NCBI GenBank assembly: GCA_027486675.1 | Contig: JAIXOQ010000020.1 | Span: 62,001-126,000, forward strand | Direction: 5' to 3' | DNA length: 64,000 bases | Source: Pseudomonadota bacterium | GTDB taxonomy: Bacteria; Bdellovibrionota; UBA1018; CAIMNF01 | Shown here: in pieces, positions 17,965-26,122 of the stretch | Layout of the letters: the number at the start of each line of letters is the position of its first letter | Numbering within the stretch: position 1 is the stretch's first letter | Notes under the pieces: generated by a model | What the model saw: the letters and a program-made list of their open reading frames with translations, nothing else | Databases searched by the model: none | Told to the model about the DNA's origin: nothing | Position numbers and translations under genes: made by a program

Positions 17965-19011
17965 ATGGACTCTTTTTCTCAAAGAAAGCAGCAACACTTG
18001 GACCTTTCTATGGACCCTAAACACCAGGTCCATAGAACCCTTTCGCTGTGGGACTCCGTACAGCTCATGCACGAAGCTTTGCCTGAATGTGACTTGAACG
18101 AAGTTGACTTAACAACCTCCTGCAGCGCAATTCTGGCCACGAAGACACCGTTCGTGATCACTGGCATGACTGCGGGTCACAGTGGTGCGCCCAAGCTGAA
18201 TCGAATTTTTGCGGCTGCTTGTGAGCGTCGTGGTTGGATCTTTGGTTTGGGTTCCTTGCGACGTGACCTCGAGTCTCTTCCTGCACTTGAGGATTGGTCT
18301 ATCTTCAGAGATCAGTTTCCAAGTCTTAAAGTCTTAGCAAACTTTGGGATATCCCAATTGCGAGGGCTAAGTGGTGAGCGGTTTGCAGATCTTCTCTCTT
18401 GTTTGCGCCCTGATGGTGTAGCCATTCATTTGAATGCTTTGCAAGAAGCACTTCAGCCGGAAGGCACCCCAAATTTCAGAGATGCCGCAAAACTTCTTAA
18501 GAATTTTATCAATAAAGAAGGCATCCCGGTCATTGCCAAAGAAACTGGATCCGGCATTTCAAAACGCACGGCTATTCATCTTGTGGAGTGCGGCGTCCGT
18601 GGGATCGATGTGAGTGGTCTGGGTGGAACTCATTGGGGTCGCATCGAGGGCTCGCGCTCCTCAGATCAATCCTTAGCTCGTGGAGTGGCGGAAACATTGA
18701 AGGATTGGGGCATTCCAACACCCATTTCGATTCAATTGGTAAAGCAAGGCGCGGGGCCAGGTGTGTCTATTTGGGCCAGTGGTGGAATCCGCAGTGGTTT
18801 AGATGCAGCCCGTGCTGTTGCACTTGGAGCCACCCGCGTCGGGTTTGCTCAGCCTGCACTTCATGCCGCACTTCAGTCAGAATTAGTATTAGATCAATGG
18901 ATGGAGCGGGTAGAGACTGAGTTTAAGGTCGCGCTCTTTTGCATGGGCTGCACTACCCCAGAGATGCTGCGCAACAAGGAGGAATCATGGATCCATTTGA
19001 ACATTTCTTAG
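17965..19011 (+). CDS. fni: Type 2 isopentenyl-diphosphate isomerase
   Basis: 348 residues, the family's usual length. The N-terminal QRKQQHLDL keeps the RK..H signature, which fixes the start at 17965 although no Shine-Dalgarno is visible. VITGMTAGH, the glycine-rich FGLGSLRRDLE, VIAKETGSGIS, GVRGIDVSGLGGTHWG and ASGGIRSGLDAARAVALGA form the FMN-binding TIM barrel. It interconverts IPP and DMAPP using reduced FMN. This enzyme is typical of bacteria that use the mevalonate pathway. Its end overlaps the HMG-CoA reductase gene by 25 bp. Confidence 0.95.
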   Translation: MDSFSQRKQQHLDLSMDPKHQVHRTLSLWDSVQLMHEALPECDLNEVDLTTSCSAILATKTPFVITGMTAGHSGAPKLNRIFAAACERRGWIFGLGSLRRDLESLPALEDWSIFRDQFPSLKVLANFGISQLRGLSGERFADLLSCLRPDGVAIHLNALQEALQPEGTPNFRDAAKLLKNFINKEGIPVIAKETGSGISKRTAIHLVECGVRGIDVSGLGGTHWGRIEGSRSSDQSLARGVAETLKDWGIPTPISIQLVKQGAGPGVSIWASGGIRSGLDAARAVALGATRVGFAQPALHAALQSELVLDQWMERVETEFKVALFCMGCTTPEMLRNKEESWIHLNIS

Positions 19012-20267
19012 AGGGCTTCCATCGTCTTCCCAGTGAAGAGCGGATCTTGAAAGTCGCATCCTGGTGCGGACTCGATCCGGCTGAAATCAGCACCCTGAGT
19101 GGTCGAAATCCTCTCCCTCTTTCCACAGCTGAACACTTTATCGAAAACGTTATTGGCGTTTTCCCTTTACCCCTTGGCTTAGCAACTTACTTCAATATCA
19201 ATGGCAAAGACGTATTGATCCCCATGGCAGTCGAAGAGACCTCGATCATTGCTGCGGTATCCTCCATGGCCAAATGGATACGTAGGCAGGGTGGAAAGAT
19301 TGAATCGCATTCGTTAGGCCGTAGGATCATCGGTCAATTGCAGATCCCGCGTATCAATAACATGGAAGCTGCGATTTCTGCGTTGATCACCCGGAAACAA
19401 GAACTGATTGATGAAGCAAATGCGTTTGTTCCTGGGTTGGTCTCACGCGGTGGGGGCATTGAAGAGCTTGAACTCCGACGTATACCGCGTGCGGATGGTG
19501 ATGGCGACATGCTCGTGCTCCATCTTCTGTGCAATCCATGTGATGCGATGGGCGCTAATCTCATTAATCAAGTGTGTGAAGGGATGAAGCCAGTGATTGA
19601 GGAAGTCACCCATGAGAAGGTGGGGCTCTGCATTCTTTCAAACTTGGTCGATGGAAATTTGATCGAATCCACGGTCGAGATTCCCGGCATCACGCCTGAG
19701 ATCGGTTACGGAATTCAAGAGGCGACACTCTTTGCACAGTCTGATCCATACCGTGCAAGCACACATAATAAGGGCGTATTGAATGGGATTGACCCCATTC
19801 TGATTGCCACGGGCAATGACTGGCGTGCTGTTGAGAGTGGAATGCATGCTTACGCCAGCCTCAGTGGAAAATACCAGCCTGTTTCAAAGTGGACGTATGA
19901 GGACGGCGTTTTAAAAGGACGCATGGTGGCGCCGATTGCTGTAGGCACTGTCGGTGGAGTAACAACTCTGCATCCGACGGCGCGGATCGCACTCAGGATT
20001 TTAGGTGTGACACACGCCACCGAGCTTGCAGAAATCTGTGGGGCCGTAGGTCTAGTGCAGAATTTGGGGGCTTTAAAGGCCCTGTCTACCGTCGGAATCG
20101 TACAAGGTCACATGAGATTGCATACTGCAAATCTTGCGATGGCCGCCGGTGCAACAGAATCAGAATTACCGGTCGTTCGGCAGAAGCTCTCTGAGATCCT
20201 GTCCCAGGATCGTCGGATCAATTTGTCTAAAGCTAAAGAAGTTTTGAGTGAGCTCCGCGGACACTAA
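18987..20267 (+). CDS. mvaA: Class II HMG-CoA reductase
   Basis: 426 residues from ATG 18987, which follows AAGGAGGA at 18976-18983; a longer frame from 18939 is rejected for this reason. ENVIG (53-57) is the dimer motif, EETS contains the expected catalytic Glu83, GNDWRAVESG holds the active-site Asp, and GHMRLHTANLAM holds the catalytic His. Length and motifs match class II bacterial enzymes. It interconverts HMG-CoA and mevalonate; beside IPP isomerase and a prenyl synthase it most likely acts in the synthetic direction. No other mevalonate-pathway enzymes are in the window. Confidence 0.95.
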   Translation: MDPFEHFLEGFHRLPSEERILKVASWCGLDPAEISTLSGRNPLPLSTAEHFIENVIGVFPLPLGLATYFNINGKDVLIPMAVEETSIIAAVSSMAKWIRRQGGKIESHSLGRRIIGQLQIPRINNMEAAISALITRKQELIDEANAFVPGLVSRGGGIEELELRRIPRADGDGDMLVLHLLCNPCDAMGANLINQVCEGMKPVIEEVTHEKVGLCILSNLVDGNLIESTVEIPGITPEIGYGIQEATLFAQSDPYRASTHNKGVLNGIDPILIATGNDWRAVESGMHAYASLSGKYQPVSKWTYEDGVLKGRMVAPIAVGTVGGVTTLHPTARIALRILGVTHATELAEICGAVGLVQNLGALKALSTVGIVQGHMRLHTANLAMAAGATESELPVVRQKLSEILSQDRRINLSKAKEVLSELRGH

Positions 20268-20270
20268 GAG

Positions 20271-21998
20271 TTAACTCCACTGAGCTGCAAGCAATTCCTG
20301 AAAACGGCCTCCGGAGTTTCGAAGCTGAGAAAAGTTTCCTCTTTCAGCGATTTTACCCTGATCTAATACCAAGATCTCATCCGCCTCTTGTATGGTGCTC
20401 AGCCGATGCGCAATGAGGAGTACTGTTTTCTCCTTCATAAGAGTTGCGAGTGTGTCTTGGATCCCCCGTTCGGACTCCGTATCTAAATTAGAAGTCGCTT
20501 CATCTAGGATGAGGACATCCGGATCCCTTAAAAATGCGCGAGCGATTGAGATTCTCTGTCTCTCGCCCCCGCTTAAGCGCGCGCCTCGATCCCCAACAAT
20601 CGTATTCAAGCCATTTGGAAGACTTTCAATGAAGGATAAAGCATTAGCCCTGCGGGCTGCTTCTTTTACTTCTTCGTTGGTCGCATCAGGTGAACCCATG
20701 CGGATGTTCTCAAGAACGGAGTCGTGAAACAGGAACACATCCTGACTGACTAAAGCCAAACGAGCCCGATAGTCAGAAATACTGAGGTCCCGCAAATCTT
20801 GCCCATCCACAAGAATTTTTCCAGCACTCGGATCTGCAAGCCTTAGGATGAGCTGTGTGATTGTAGTCTTGCCGGATCCGCTCGGGCCGACGAGTGCAAT
20901 GGATTTGCCACGGGGAATGGAAAACGATACTTCGCTTAAAACTTTTCTGTCTTGGCCAGGATACTGAAAAGAGACGCCATGAAATGAAATATCTCGATTG
21001 ATCGATCTTAAAGGCTTTGCGCTGTTGCTTGGAATGATCCGGCTCTTCCAGTCTAAAAAGTCCTGGATGCGAATCATCGCTCCAGCGGAGGAGTGCAATT
21101 TAGAATTGATATCACTGAGTGTTCGCAGTGGATTTACCGCCAGCGCAAAAGCGGCAAAGAATGAAATCAACTGCCCCGAGGTCATTACACCGTCTAAGAC
21201 ATATGACCCGCCTTGATAGAGCATCAGGGCAAGTGCAATGGAGGTGATCCATTCAACACCTGGGTGGGAAGCTTCTTCCACTTTTGAGATCTTCTTCAGA
21301 AGAGTCGAGATGCGGTCCAACGAAGCGGTGAACACTCCTTGAACTTTTTTCTCGAGTCCAAAAGCATGAATGACCCGGATGCCTTGAATGGCCTCGCCAA
21401 TAGAGCTCAGCATTTCTCCATTGAGCTCTTGAAACCGCTGAATCTTTTCTTTGAGCTGCTTTCCAGACCAGGAAAACAGGACAGCCAAAAATGGGATGAT
21501 AATGAAAACGGTGAGTGCAAGCTTCCAGTTGATTGAAATCGCGTATCCGATCAACGCAATAAATGTGATCGGCTCTCTGAGAAGCGCGCCAAAATTCCCA
21601 ACCCCCTGATCGATCTGTGCTGGATCAAGACTGATCCTGGATGCGAGCGATCCTGCCTTTTCATTTGAAAAATAGTCACTCGAAAGGCTGAGTAGGTGCT
21701 CCATCATCTTTTCGCGGATCCGTTGATTGGTATGAATCACAACCACGCGGTTTGCGTAGTAGTGAAAGAAGCGAATGATGAAGTTCACACTAAATAGCCC
21801 AACGACGCCGAGTGGTACAAACCAAAGTGCTGTACGGTCTTTTGCGACCAACAATTGATCCACAAGATGTTGCACCAGGGGCACTGGGCCCACACGCACT
21901 GCGGCCATCGGGAGGGCGAGGCCAACACTGAGCCAGAACCAACGGCGGACTGGTTTTAAGTAGGGGAGAACTTTCCAAAGGGGGCGTAACGAGTCCAT
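20271..21998 (-). CDS. MsbA-like ABC transporter, membrane plus ATPase
   Basis: About 575 residues from ATG 21998; a further upstream ATG at 22037 would overlap the divergent galE-like start. Six hydrophobic segments occupy residues about 20-300, followed by an ABC ATPase with GPSGSGKTT (Walker A), SGGERQRIS (signature) and VLILDEATS (Walker B). It belongs to the half-transporter exporters that flip lipid A core or other amphiphiles; the exact substrate cannot be read. It is convergent with mvaA (3 bp apart) and divergent from the GalE-GmhB gene, which could fit an envelope-glycolipid role. Confidence 0.85.
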   Translation of the reverse strand: MDSLRPLWKVLPYLKPVRRWFWLSVGLALPMAAVRVGPVPLVQHLVDQLLVAKDRTALWFVPLGVVGLFSVNFIIRFFHYYANRVVVIHTNQRIREKMMEHLLSLSSDYFSNEKAGSLASRISLDPAQIDQGVGNFGALLREPITFIALIGYAISINWKLALTVFIIIPFLAVLFSWSGKQLKEKIQRFQELNGEMLSSIGEAIQGIRVIHAFGLEKKVQGVFTASLDRISTLLKKISKVEEASHPGVEWITSIALALMLYQGGSYVLDGVMTSGQLISFFAAFALAVNPLRTLSDINSKLHSSAGAMIRIQDFLDWKSRIIPSNSAKPLRSINRDISFHGVSFQYPGQDRKVLSEVSFSIPRGKSIALVGPSGSGKTTITQLILRLADPSAGKILVDGQDLRDLSISDYRARLALVSQDVFLFHDSVLENIRMGSPDATNEEVKEAARRANALSFIESLPNGLNTIVGDRGARLSGGERQRISIARAFLRDPDVLILDEATSNLDTESERGIQDTLATLMKEKTVLLIAHRLSTIQEADEILVLDQGKIAERGNFSQLRNSGGRFQELLAAQWS

Positions 21999-22035
21999 AG
22001 AATTTGTTGACAAATCATATGTTAAGCTCGCATTC

Positions 22036-23568
22036 ATGGCAAAAGTTCTCGTCGTGGGCGGAGCGGGCTATGTCGGCTCAACGACAGCTTTCGCTCTCAA
22101 AGACCTGGGGCATGAGGTAGTGGTCTTGGATTCGCTTGCGACTGGGCATCCAGAACTCGCGCGTTCTGGTTTATTCGTCCAAGGAGATATGGGCGATCGC
22201 TCCGTTTTAGACGCGATCTTTTCTTCCCAAAAGATTGATGTGGTCTTTCATTTCGCTGCCAAGACCGTCGTTTCTGAGAGCGTGCTCTACCCGAACGAAT
22301 ACCGTGAGAACAATGTTCTTAAAACAAGGATCTTGTTGGACGCCATGATCGATCATCGAGTTTTGGCGCTTGTGTTTTCTTCCACTTGCGCCATCTTTGG
22401 GGAGCTTGAGGCTCCCATTTCTGAGAATGCAGCTCTAGGTCCATTGTCTCCTTACGGCGAAAATAAAGCTGAAGTGGAGGCTATGCTTCGGGACGAGTAC
22501 GCAGCTCGGGGGATGAAATCCGTTGCGCTTCGCTACTTTAACGCAAGCGGTGCCGAGGCAAACTTACGAACTGGGGAGTGGCATACACCAGAAACTCACC
22601 TCATTCCTCGGGTGATTCAGGCCGTAAAATCTGGGGTAGAAGTCAGCATCTATGGCACAGACTATCCAACTCCAGATGGGACCTGTGTGCGTGACTATGT
22701 TCATGTGAGTGATCTTGCGGACGCACACATTCTGGCGATGAAAAAGTTATCTGTCAGTGGACCAGGCTCTTTTAACGCCTTCAATCTTGGAACAGAGTCG
22801 GGCACGACCGTTTTAGAAGTGATCTCAGCGGTTTCAAAAGTGCTAAAAATTCCTGCAAAAATACGCCACGATGCGCGCAGGGCTGGTGACTCTGTCTCTC
22901 TGGTTGCCGACTCAAAAAAAGCAAAAGTCGAATTGGGATGGACTGCAAAGCTCCCGCTTTCAAACATCGTAGAGACGGCAGTGAAGTTTGAAGAACGTCG
23001 GATGGAATGGGCTTGTCGGAAAGTGGTGGTGCTCGATCGGGACGGTACTTTGAATCCCGACCCTGAGCCGGGATACATCAATGACCCTGGCAGGCTCTCC
23101 CTGTTTCCTGGCGTCGGAGAAGCCTTGGGCCGATTAAAAAGGGCTGGATTCACCTTAGTGCTTGTGACTAATCAAAGCGGAGTCGGTCGCGGCAAAATTC
23201 TTCCTGTTGATTTAGAAAAGGTGCACATTCGGCTTCAGGAACTCCTTCTTCCTTTTGATGCGCAGATCGATTTTTTTGCGATGTGCATCCACAGTCCTGC
23301 GGAAGAATGTCTTTGCCGCAAGCCGAAAACAGCGCTCATTGAGCAGGCGGCTTCTGTGCTTGGATTTCAGATTGCGGACGCAGTCTATGTGGGTGACCGG
23401 GCAACCGATCTTCTGCTCGCTAAAAATTGTGGAGCGAAATCTGCGATTCTTGTTCGCACTGGCCATGGGGCCGAGACCGAACGAAAAATGGAGTACCCGG
23501 ATGGATTAGTGGTCAGCGCCTACGACAGCCTTAAAGAATGGGTTGGCCCATTTCTTTTAGGTAAGTGA
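22036..23568 (+). CDS. UDP-glucose 4-epimerase fused to heptose-bisphosphate phosphatase (GalE-GmhB)
   Basis: 510 residues. Residues 1-about 328 are an extended SDR epimerase: GGAGYVGS nucleotide loop, SSTCAIFGE and SPYGENK with catalytic Tyr and Lys. From about residue 331, VVVLDRDGTLNPDPEP starts a HAD phosphatase with TNQSGVGRG, zinc ligands in CIHSPAEECLC (Cys, His, Cys, Cys), CRKP and VGDRATDL. These are hallmarks of GmhB, which removes the 7-phosphate from heptose-1,7-bisphosphate in LPS core synthesis. Both halves keep their catalytic residues. The fusion is uncommon and suggests linked supply of UDP-galactose and heptose. The 3' end overlaps recO by 38 bp. Confidence 0.9.
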   Translation: MAKVLVVGGAGYVGSTTAFALKDLGHEVVVLDSLATGHPELARSGLFVQGDMGDRSVLDAIFSSQKIDVVFHFAAKTVVSESVLYPNEYRENNVLKTRILLDAMIDHRVLALVFSSTCAIFGELEAPISENAALGPLSPYGENKAEVEAMLRDEYAARGMKSVALRYFNASGAEANLRTGEWHTPETHLIPRVIQAVKSGVEVSIYGTDYPTPDGTCVRDYVHVSDLADAHILAMKKLSVSGPGSFNAFNLGTESGTTVLEVISAVSKVLKIPAKIRHDARRAGDSVSLVADSKKAKVELGWTAKLPLSNIVETAVKFEERRMEWACRKVVVLDRDGTLNPDPEPGYINDPGRLSLFPGVGEALGRLKRAGFTLVLVTNQSGVGRGKILPVDLEKVHIRLQELLLPFDAQIDFFAMCIHSPAEECLCRKPKTALIEQAASVLGFQIADAVYVGDRATDLLLAKNCGAKSAILVRTGHGAETERKMEYPDGLVVSAYDSLKEWVGPFLLGK

Positions 23569-24352
23569 GTGAACTGAGATTCTGACTCTGCAGTCCACTG
23601 ATATGAAACTGCGCGTGCTCTAAGAGTGCGCCTAGCAACGCACGTGAATCATTGGCTGCGATTCCACGCGGAGTTTGCCGGATTGGGAGCAATACCGAAG
23701 GTAACCAAGTCACCAGTGCTTCAGCGCGGATCAATTTCGCGGTGAAGTTTTCTCTAGGATCACGGGCTTTCGCGCAGGATTCACAAAGCCAATGGCCATG
23801 TGCAGCCATCAAATAGAGCTCTGCTCCTGTATCGCCCCCTAGGGGAGTCGCGCATTGCCCACAGCGAGTGAGTGAGGGCTGAACCCCTAAAGACTGCAGC
23901 AGCCGGAAAAGAAAAGACGCCGCAATGTTTGCGCATTCTTCGATCGACACTTCATTGAGCAACTTTAAGGCCTGACCAAAAACACGGTAGACCTCTTCAA
24001 GGGGTCTTTCTCTGGGCAGGGATCGCACGACGAGTTCTGAGAGGAGGGAGGCATAGCCTAGTTTTTCTGGATCAGAGGTCAGCGACGTGAGTTCGTACAC
24101 ACTGTCGGCGCTTTCCAGGCGATGCAATGCATCGTCACCGAGTTCTTGAAGGAATTTTTTCTTTGAGTCAAAACGAAGGCGACTGACTGCTAAAAGTTCG
24201 ATGGCACTGGTGAAACGTTTCGACTGAATGGCATTGGGTGCAAATAGAGCGACTAATCCGTGTTTTTCAGTGAAGGCGGTTAGAATGACGTCCCGTTCGC
24301 GGTAGCGTTGCTTTTTGAGCACGACGCCGATGTCTTCACGGATCTCATGCAT
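23531..24352 (-). CDS. recO: DNA repair protein RecO
   Basis: 273 residues. The N-terminal OB-fold starts with VVLKKQRYRERDVILTAFTEKHGLVALFA, characteristic of RecO. A zinc-binding site CGQC...CESC lies near residues 160-190. RecO helps RecR load RecA on single-stranded DNA covered by SSB. The start overlaps the end of dusC by 8 bp, so the two are an operon. Confidence 0.9.
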   Translation of the reverse strand: MHEIREDIGVVLKKQRYRERDVILTAFTEKHGLVALFAPNAIQSKRFTSAIELLAVSRLRFDSKKKFLQELGDDALHRLESADSVYELTSLTSDPEKLGYASLLSELVVRSLPRERPLEEVYRVFGQALKLLNEVSIEECANIAASFLFRLLQSLGVQPSLTRCGQCATPLGGDTGAELYLMAAHGHWLCESCAKARDPRENFTAKLIRAEALVTWLPSVLLPIRQTPRGIAANDSRALLGALLEHAQFHISGLQSQNLSSLTYLKEMGQPIL

Positions 24353-25307
24353 CGGCTGATTGTGCCTTTAAGTAGGTGAGCACGTCCTCTTGTACTTTGA
24401 CTTCATCCCACCAAGAAATGTGGTTTCGGCCCTTGGCATAGCGTAGCCAGCCCTTCAGGCGAGATGAAAATGCGGCGCTGTACCAGCGTTCCACATCCTT
24501 CTTATGAATCTCTTCAAAACGGGAAAATAGCTTTGCCCATGTGGAGTGAAGCTGAAGCCTTGGGAAGTCTGTGTCTGTGAGTGACGCGTCCTTGAGAAGC
24601 ATCGGAAGATTCGGATTCGTCAGCGCTCCACGCCCAAGCATCACAGCAGGGGATCCTGTTTCAACTAAGCAGCGTTCATAGTCTTTGCGGTCCCAGATTT
24701 CACCGTTTGCGATCACAGGAATCGATAGTGCGCGGCGGACTCTGCCAATCGGTTCCCAGTACGCAGGTGGTTTGTAGCCGTCCATACGAGTGCGGCCGTG
24801 GATGGTAATCCAGGAAGCTCCTCCCTGTTCAGCTCGCTTTGCATTTTCATCAATCGCTTTTGGATCGTCCCAACCTAAGCGCAGTTTCGCTGAAACTGTG
24901 ACATCGGCGGGTAAAGCTTCGCGCACAGTGCGCACAATATTTTCTAAGCGTTCTGGATATTTGAGCAGCGTTGCGCCGCCGTCGTTGCGATTCACCGTGG
25001 GAGCGGGACAACCGAAGTTGAGGTCTATGTTTTTTGCTCCCAGTTCAGCAGCATTGCGAGCGCTTTCAGCAAGGCGATCTGCATTTCCACCTAAAAGTTG
25101 AACCCACACAGGCGTGCCTGAGGGAGTCTTGCAACCGTGCAAAAGTTCCGGTGCGTGTCTTAGAAAGACATGGGGCGGCACTGGATGATCGGTCACACGA
25201 AAGAAATAGGTGACGCACGCATCGAAGCCGCCGCGCTCGGTCATGAGTGCACGCATGCTGGCGTCGGTGATGCCCTCCATGGGCGCAAATACGATCATGT
25301 TCTGCAT
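24345..25307 (-). CDS. dusC: tRNA-dihydrouridine synthase, DusC-like
   Basis: 320 residues. FAPMEGITD, RTPSG-like KTPSGTPVWVQLLG, LNFGCPAPTVNRNDGGATLL with the catalytic Cys, KLRLGWDD, IHGRTRMDGY and VIANGEIWD follow the DusC layout closely. The enzyme uses FMN and NADPH to reduce uridine to dihydrouridine (position 16 in E. coli DusC). Two ATGs lie 9 bp apart at the start and neither has a clear Shine-Dalgarno. The leading position in front of recO, 22 bp after a 32-bp repeat, shows that the upstream junction was altered by insertion. Confidence 0.88.
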   Translation of the reverse strand: MQNMIVFAPMEGITDASMRALMTERGGFDACVTYFFRVTDHPVPPHVFLRHAPELLHGCKTPSGTPVWVQLLGGNADRLAESARNAAELGAKNIDLNFGCPAPTVNRNDGGATLLKYPERLENIVRTVREALPADVTVSAKLRLGWDDPKAIDENAKRAEQGGASWITIHGRTRMDGYKPPAYWEPIGRVRRALSIPVIANGEIWDRKDYERCLVETGSPAVMLGRGALTNPNLPMLLKDASLTDTDFPRLQLHSTWAKLFSRFEEIHKKDVERWYSAAFSSRLKGWLRYAKGRNHISWWDEVKVQEDVLTYLKAQSADA

Positions 25308-25329
25308 GGTGGTCTGCTGAAGCGTTTGA

Positions 25330-25361
25330 GGTCAAGGGAAGCCGGCCAGGCGGAGTAGGGC
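25330..25361. repeat. 32-bp direct repeat, copy 1 (cassette boundary)
   Basis: Identical to 26091-26122 over 32 bp, with different bases on both sides. Read on the minus strand it encodes ALLRLAGFP plus a stop, the same 3' end as the methyltransferase-like gene. It is a duplicated gene end left on the dusC side of the toxin-antitoxin cassette. Confidence 0.9.
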
Positions 25362-25413
25362 TGACCTCTAAGTATCTGATATTAATAGTATAAACTGTAT
25401 ATATAATCCTGAT

Positions 25414-25441
25414 TTTACAATGGATAATATAATGGTATAAT
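25414..25441 (+). promoter_or_regulatory. Sigma70-type promoter of the AbrB-Doc pair
   Basis: TTTACA (25414-25419), 16-bp spacer, TATAAT (25436-25441). The surrounding 25375-25447 is strongly AT-rich compared with its neighbours and holds several overlapping TATAAT-like hexamers, which may also be operator sites for the AbrB-type antitoxin. Confidence 0.65.
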
Positions 25442-25460
25442 ATAAGATGAGGTGCCCATT

Positions 25461-25697
25461 ATGAAAAAGAACCTAACTGCCATCGGGGGAAGCCTGGGTT
25501 TCATTATAGATAAGCCCATCGCTGATCTCTATAACCTGGATCGAAATACGCAGATCGAAGTCACACCGAAGGAAGATGGCTTGAATATCCGTTTTCTTAA
25601 AGAGAAGTCCCCTCGCGCTGAAGATGATGAAGTAACGAAAGCTGCAAAAGACATCAACAAGCGCTACGGAAAAATGATGAAGAATTTGGCGAAATGA
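25461..25697 (+). CDS. AbrB/MazE-type antitoxin
   Basis: 78 residues from ATG 25461, with AGGTG 6 bp upstream; a GTG at 25452 is less likely. The sequence KKNLTAIGGSLGFIIDKPIADLYNLD...IEVTPKEDGLNI has the SpoVT/AbrB swapped-hairpin pattern, and the charged tail (35 residues) would bind the toxin. It overlaps the toxin gene by 4 bp (ATGA). Such antitoxins repress their own promoter. Pairing of an AbrB-type antitoxin with a Doc-type toxin departs from the classic Phd-Doc pair. Confidence 0.8.
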   Translation: MKKNLTAIGGSLGFIIDKPIADLYNLDRNTQIEVTPKEDGLNIRFLKEKSPRAEDDEVTKAAKDINKRYGKMMKNLAK

Positions 25698-26089
25698 ACC
25701 TAAAGCCAAAGTTCCTCACCTTGGACCAAGTCGTGGATCTGCATACAATGCAGATCGAGCAGTTTGGCGGCATCCATGGAGTCAAAGATGAGGGCCTGCT
25801 TTTATCGGCGCTTGCGCAGCCCGAATCGGGCTTCGGCGGTCAGTACCTTCACAGGGACCTTTTTGAGATGGCTGCCGCGTATCTTTTTCATTTGGTTAAG
25901 AACCATGCATTCAACGACGGCAATAAGAGAATCGCAGCACTTACAGCTGCGGTCTTTCTTCAAGTGAATGGATGCACGGTGATTGCAGAAGAGGATGAAT
26001 TCGAAAAACTCGTTTTAGATTCAGCCCAAAGTCGCCTGACGAAAGAGCAGATTGCGGATTTCTTCAGAAAGAATGTTTCCACTTCCTAG
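25694..26089 (+). CDS. Doc-type toxin (Fic superfamily, death-on-curing)
   Basis: 131 residues, the usual Doc length. HAFNDGNKRIA matches the Fic/Doc motif HxFx(D/N)xNKR. The surrounding helices (HGVKDEGLLLSALAQPE and FEMAAAYLFHLVKNH) are typical of Doc. Doc phosphorylates elongation factor EF-Tu and so stops translation; the Gly in place of the Doc Ala before NKR is closer to AMP-transferring Fic proteins. The stop codon is 1 bp from the second 32-bp repeat, so the cassette carries only these two genes. Confidence 0.9.
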   Translation: MNLKPKFLTLDQVVDLHTMQIEQFGGIHGVKDEGLLLSALAQPESGFGGQYLHRDLFEMAAAYLFHLVKNHAFNDGNKRIAALTAAVFLQVNGCTVIAEEDEFEKLVLDSAQSRLTKEQIADFFRKNVSTS

Positions 26090-26090
26090 C

Positions 26091-26122
26091 GGTCAAGGGA
26101 AGCCGGCCAGGCGGAGTAGGGC
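26091..26122. repeat. 32-bp direct repeat, copy 2 (cassette boundary)
   Basis: Identical to 25330-25361. This copy is the genuine 3' end of the minus-strand methyltransferase-like gene (last nine residues plus stop at 26093-26095). The unique DNA between the copies is 729 bp and holds the promoter, antitoxin and toxin only. Confidence 0.9.

Noticed and set aside
22007-22035. TTGACA before the GalE-GmhB gene as a promoter
   Set aside because: No -10 hexamer is found at suitable spacing before the start codon; the site would need a leaderless or internal start.
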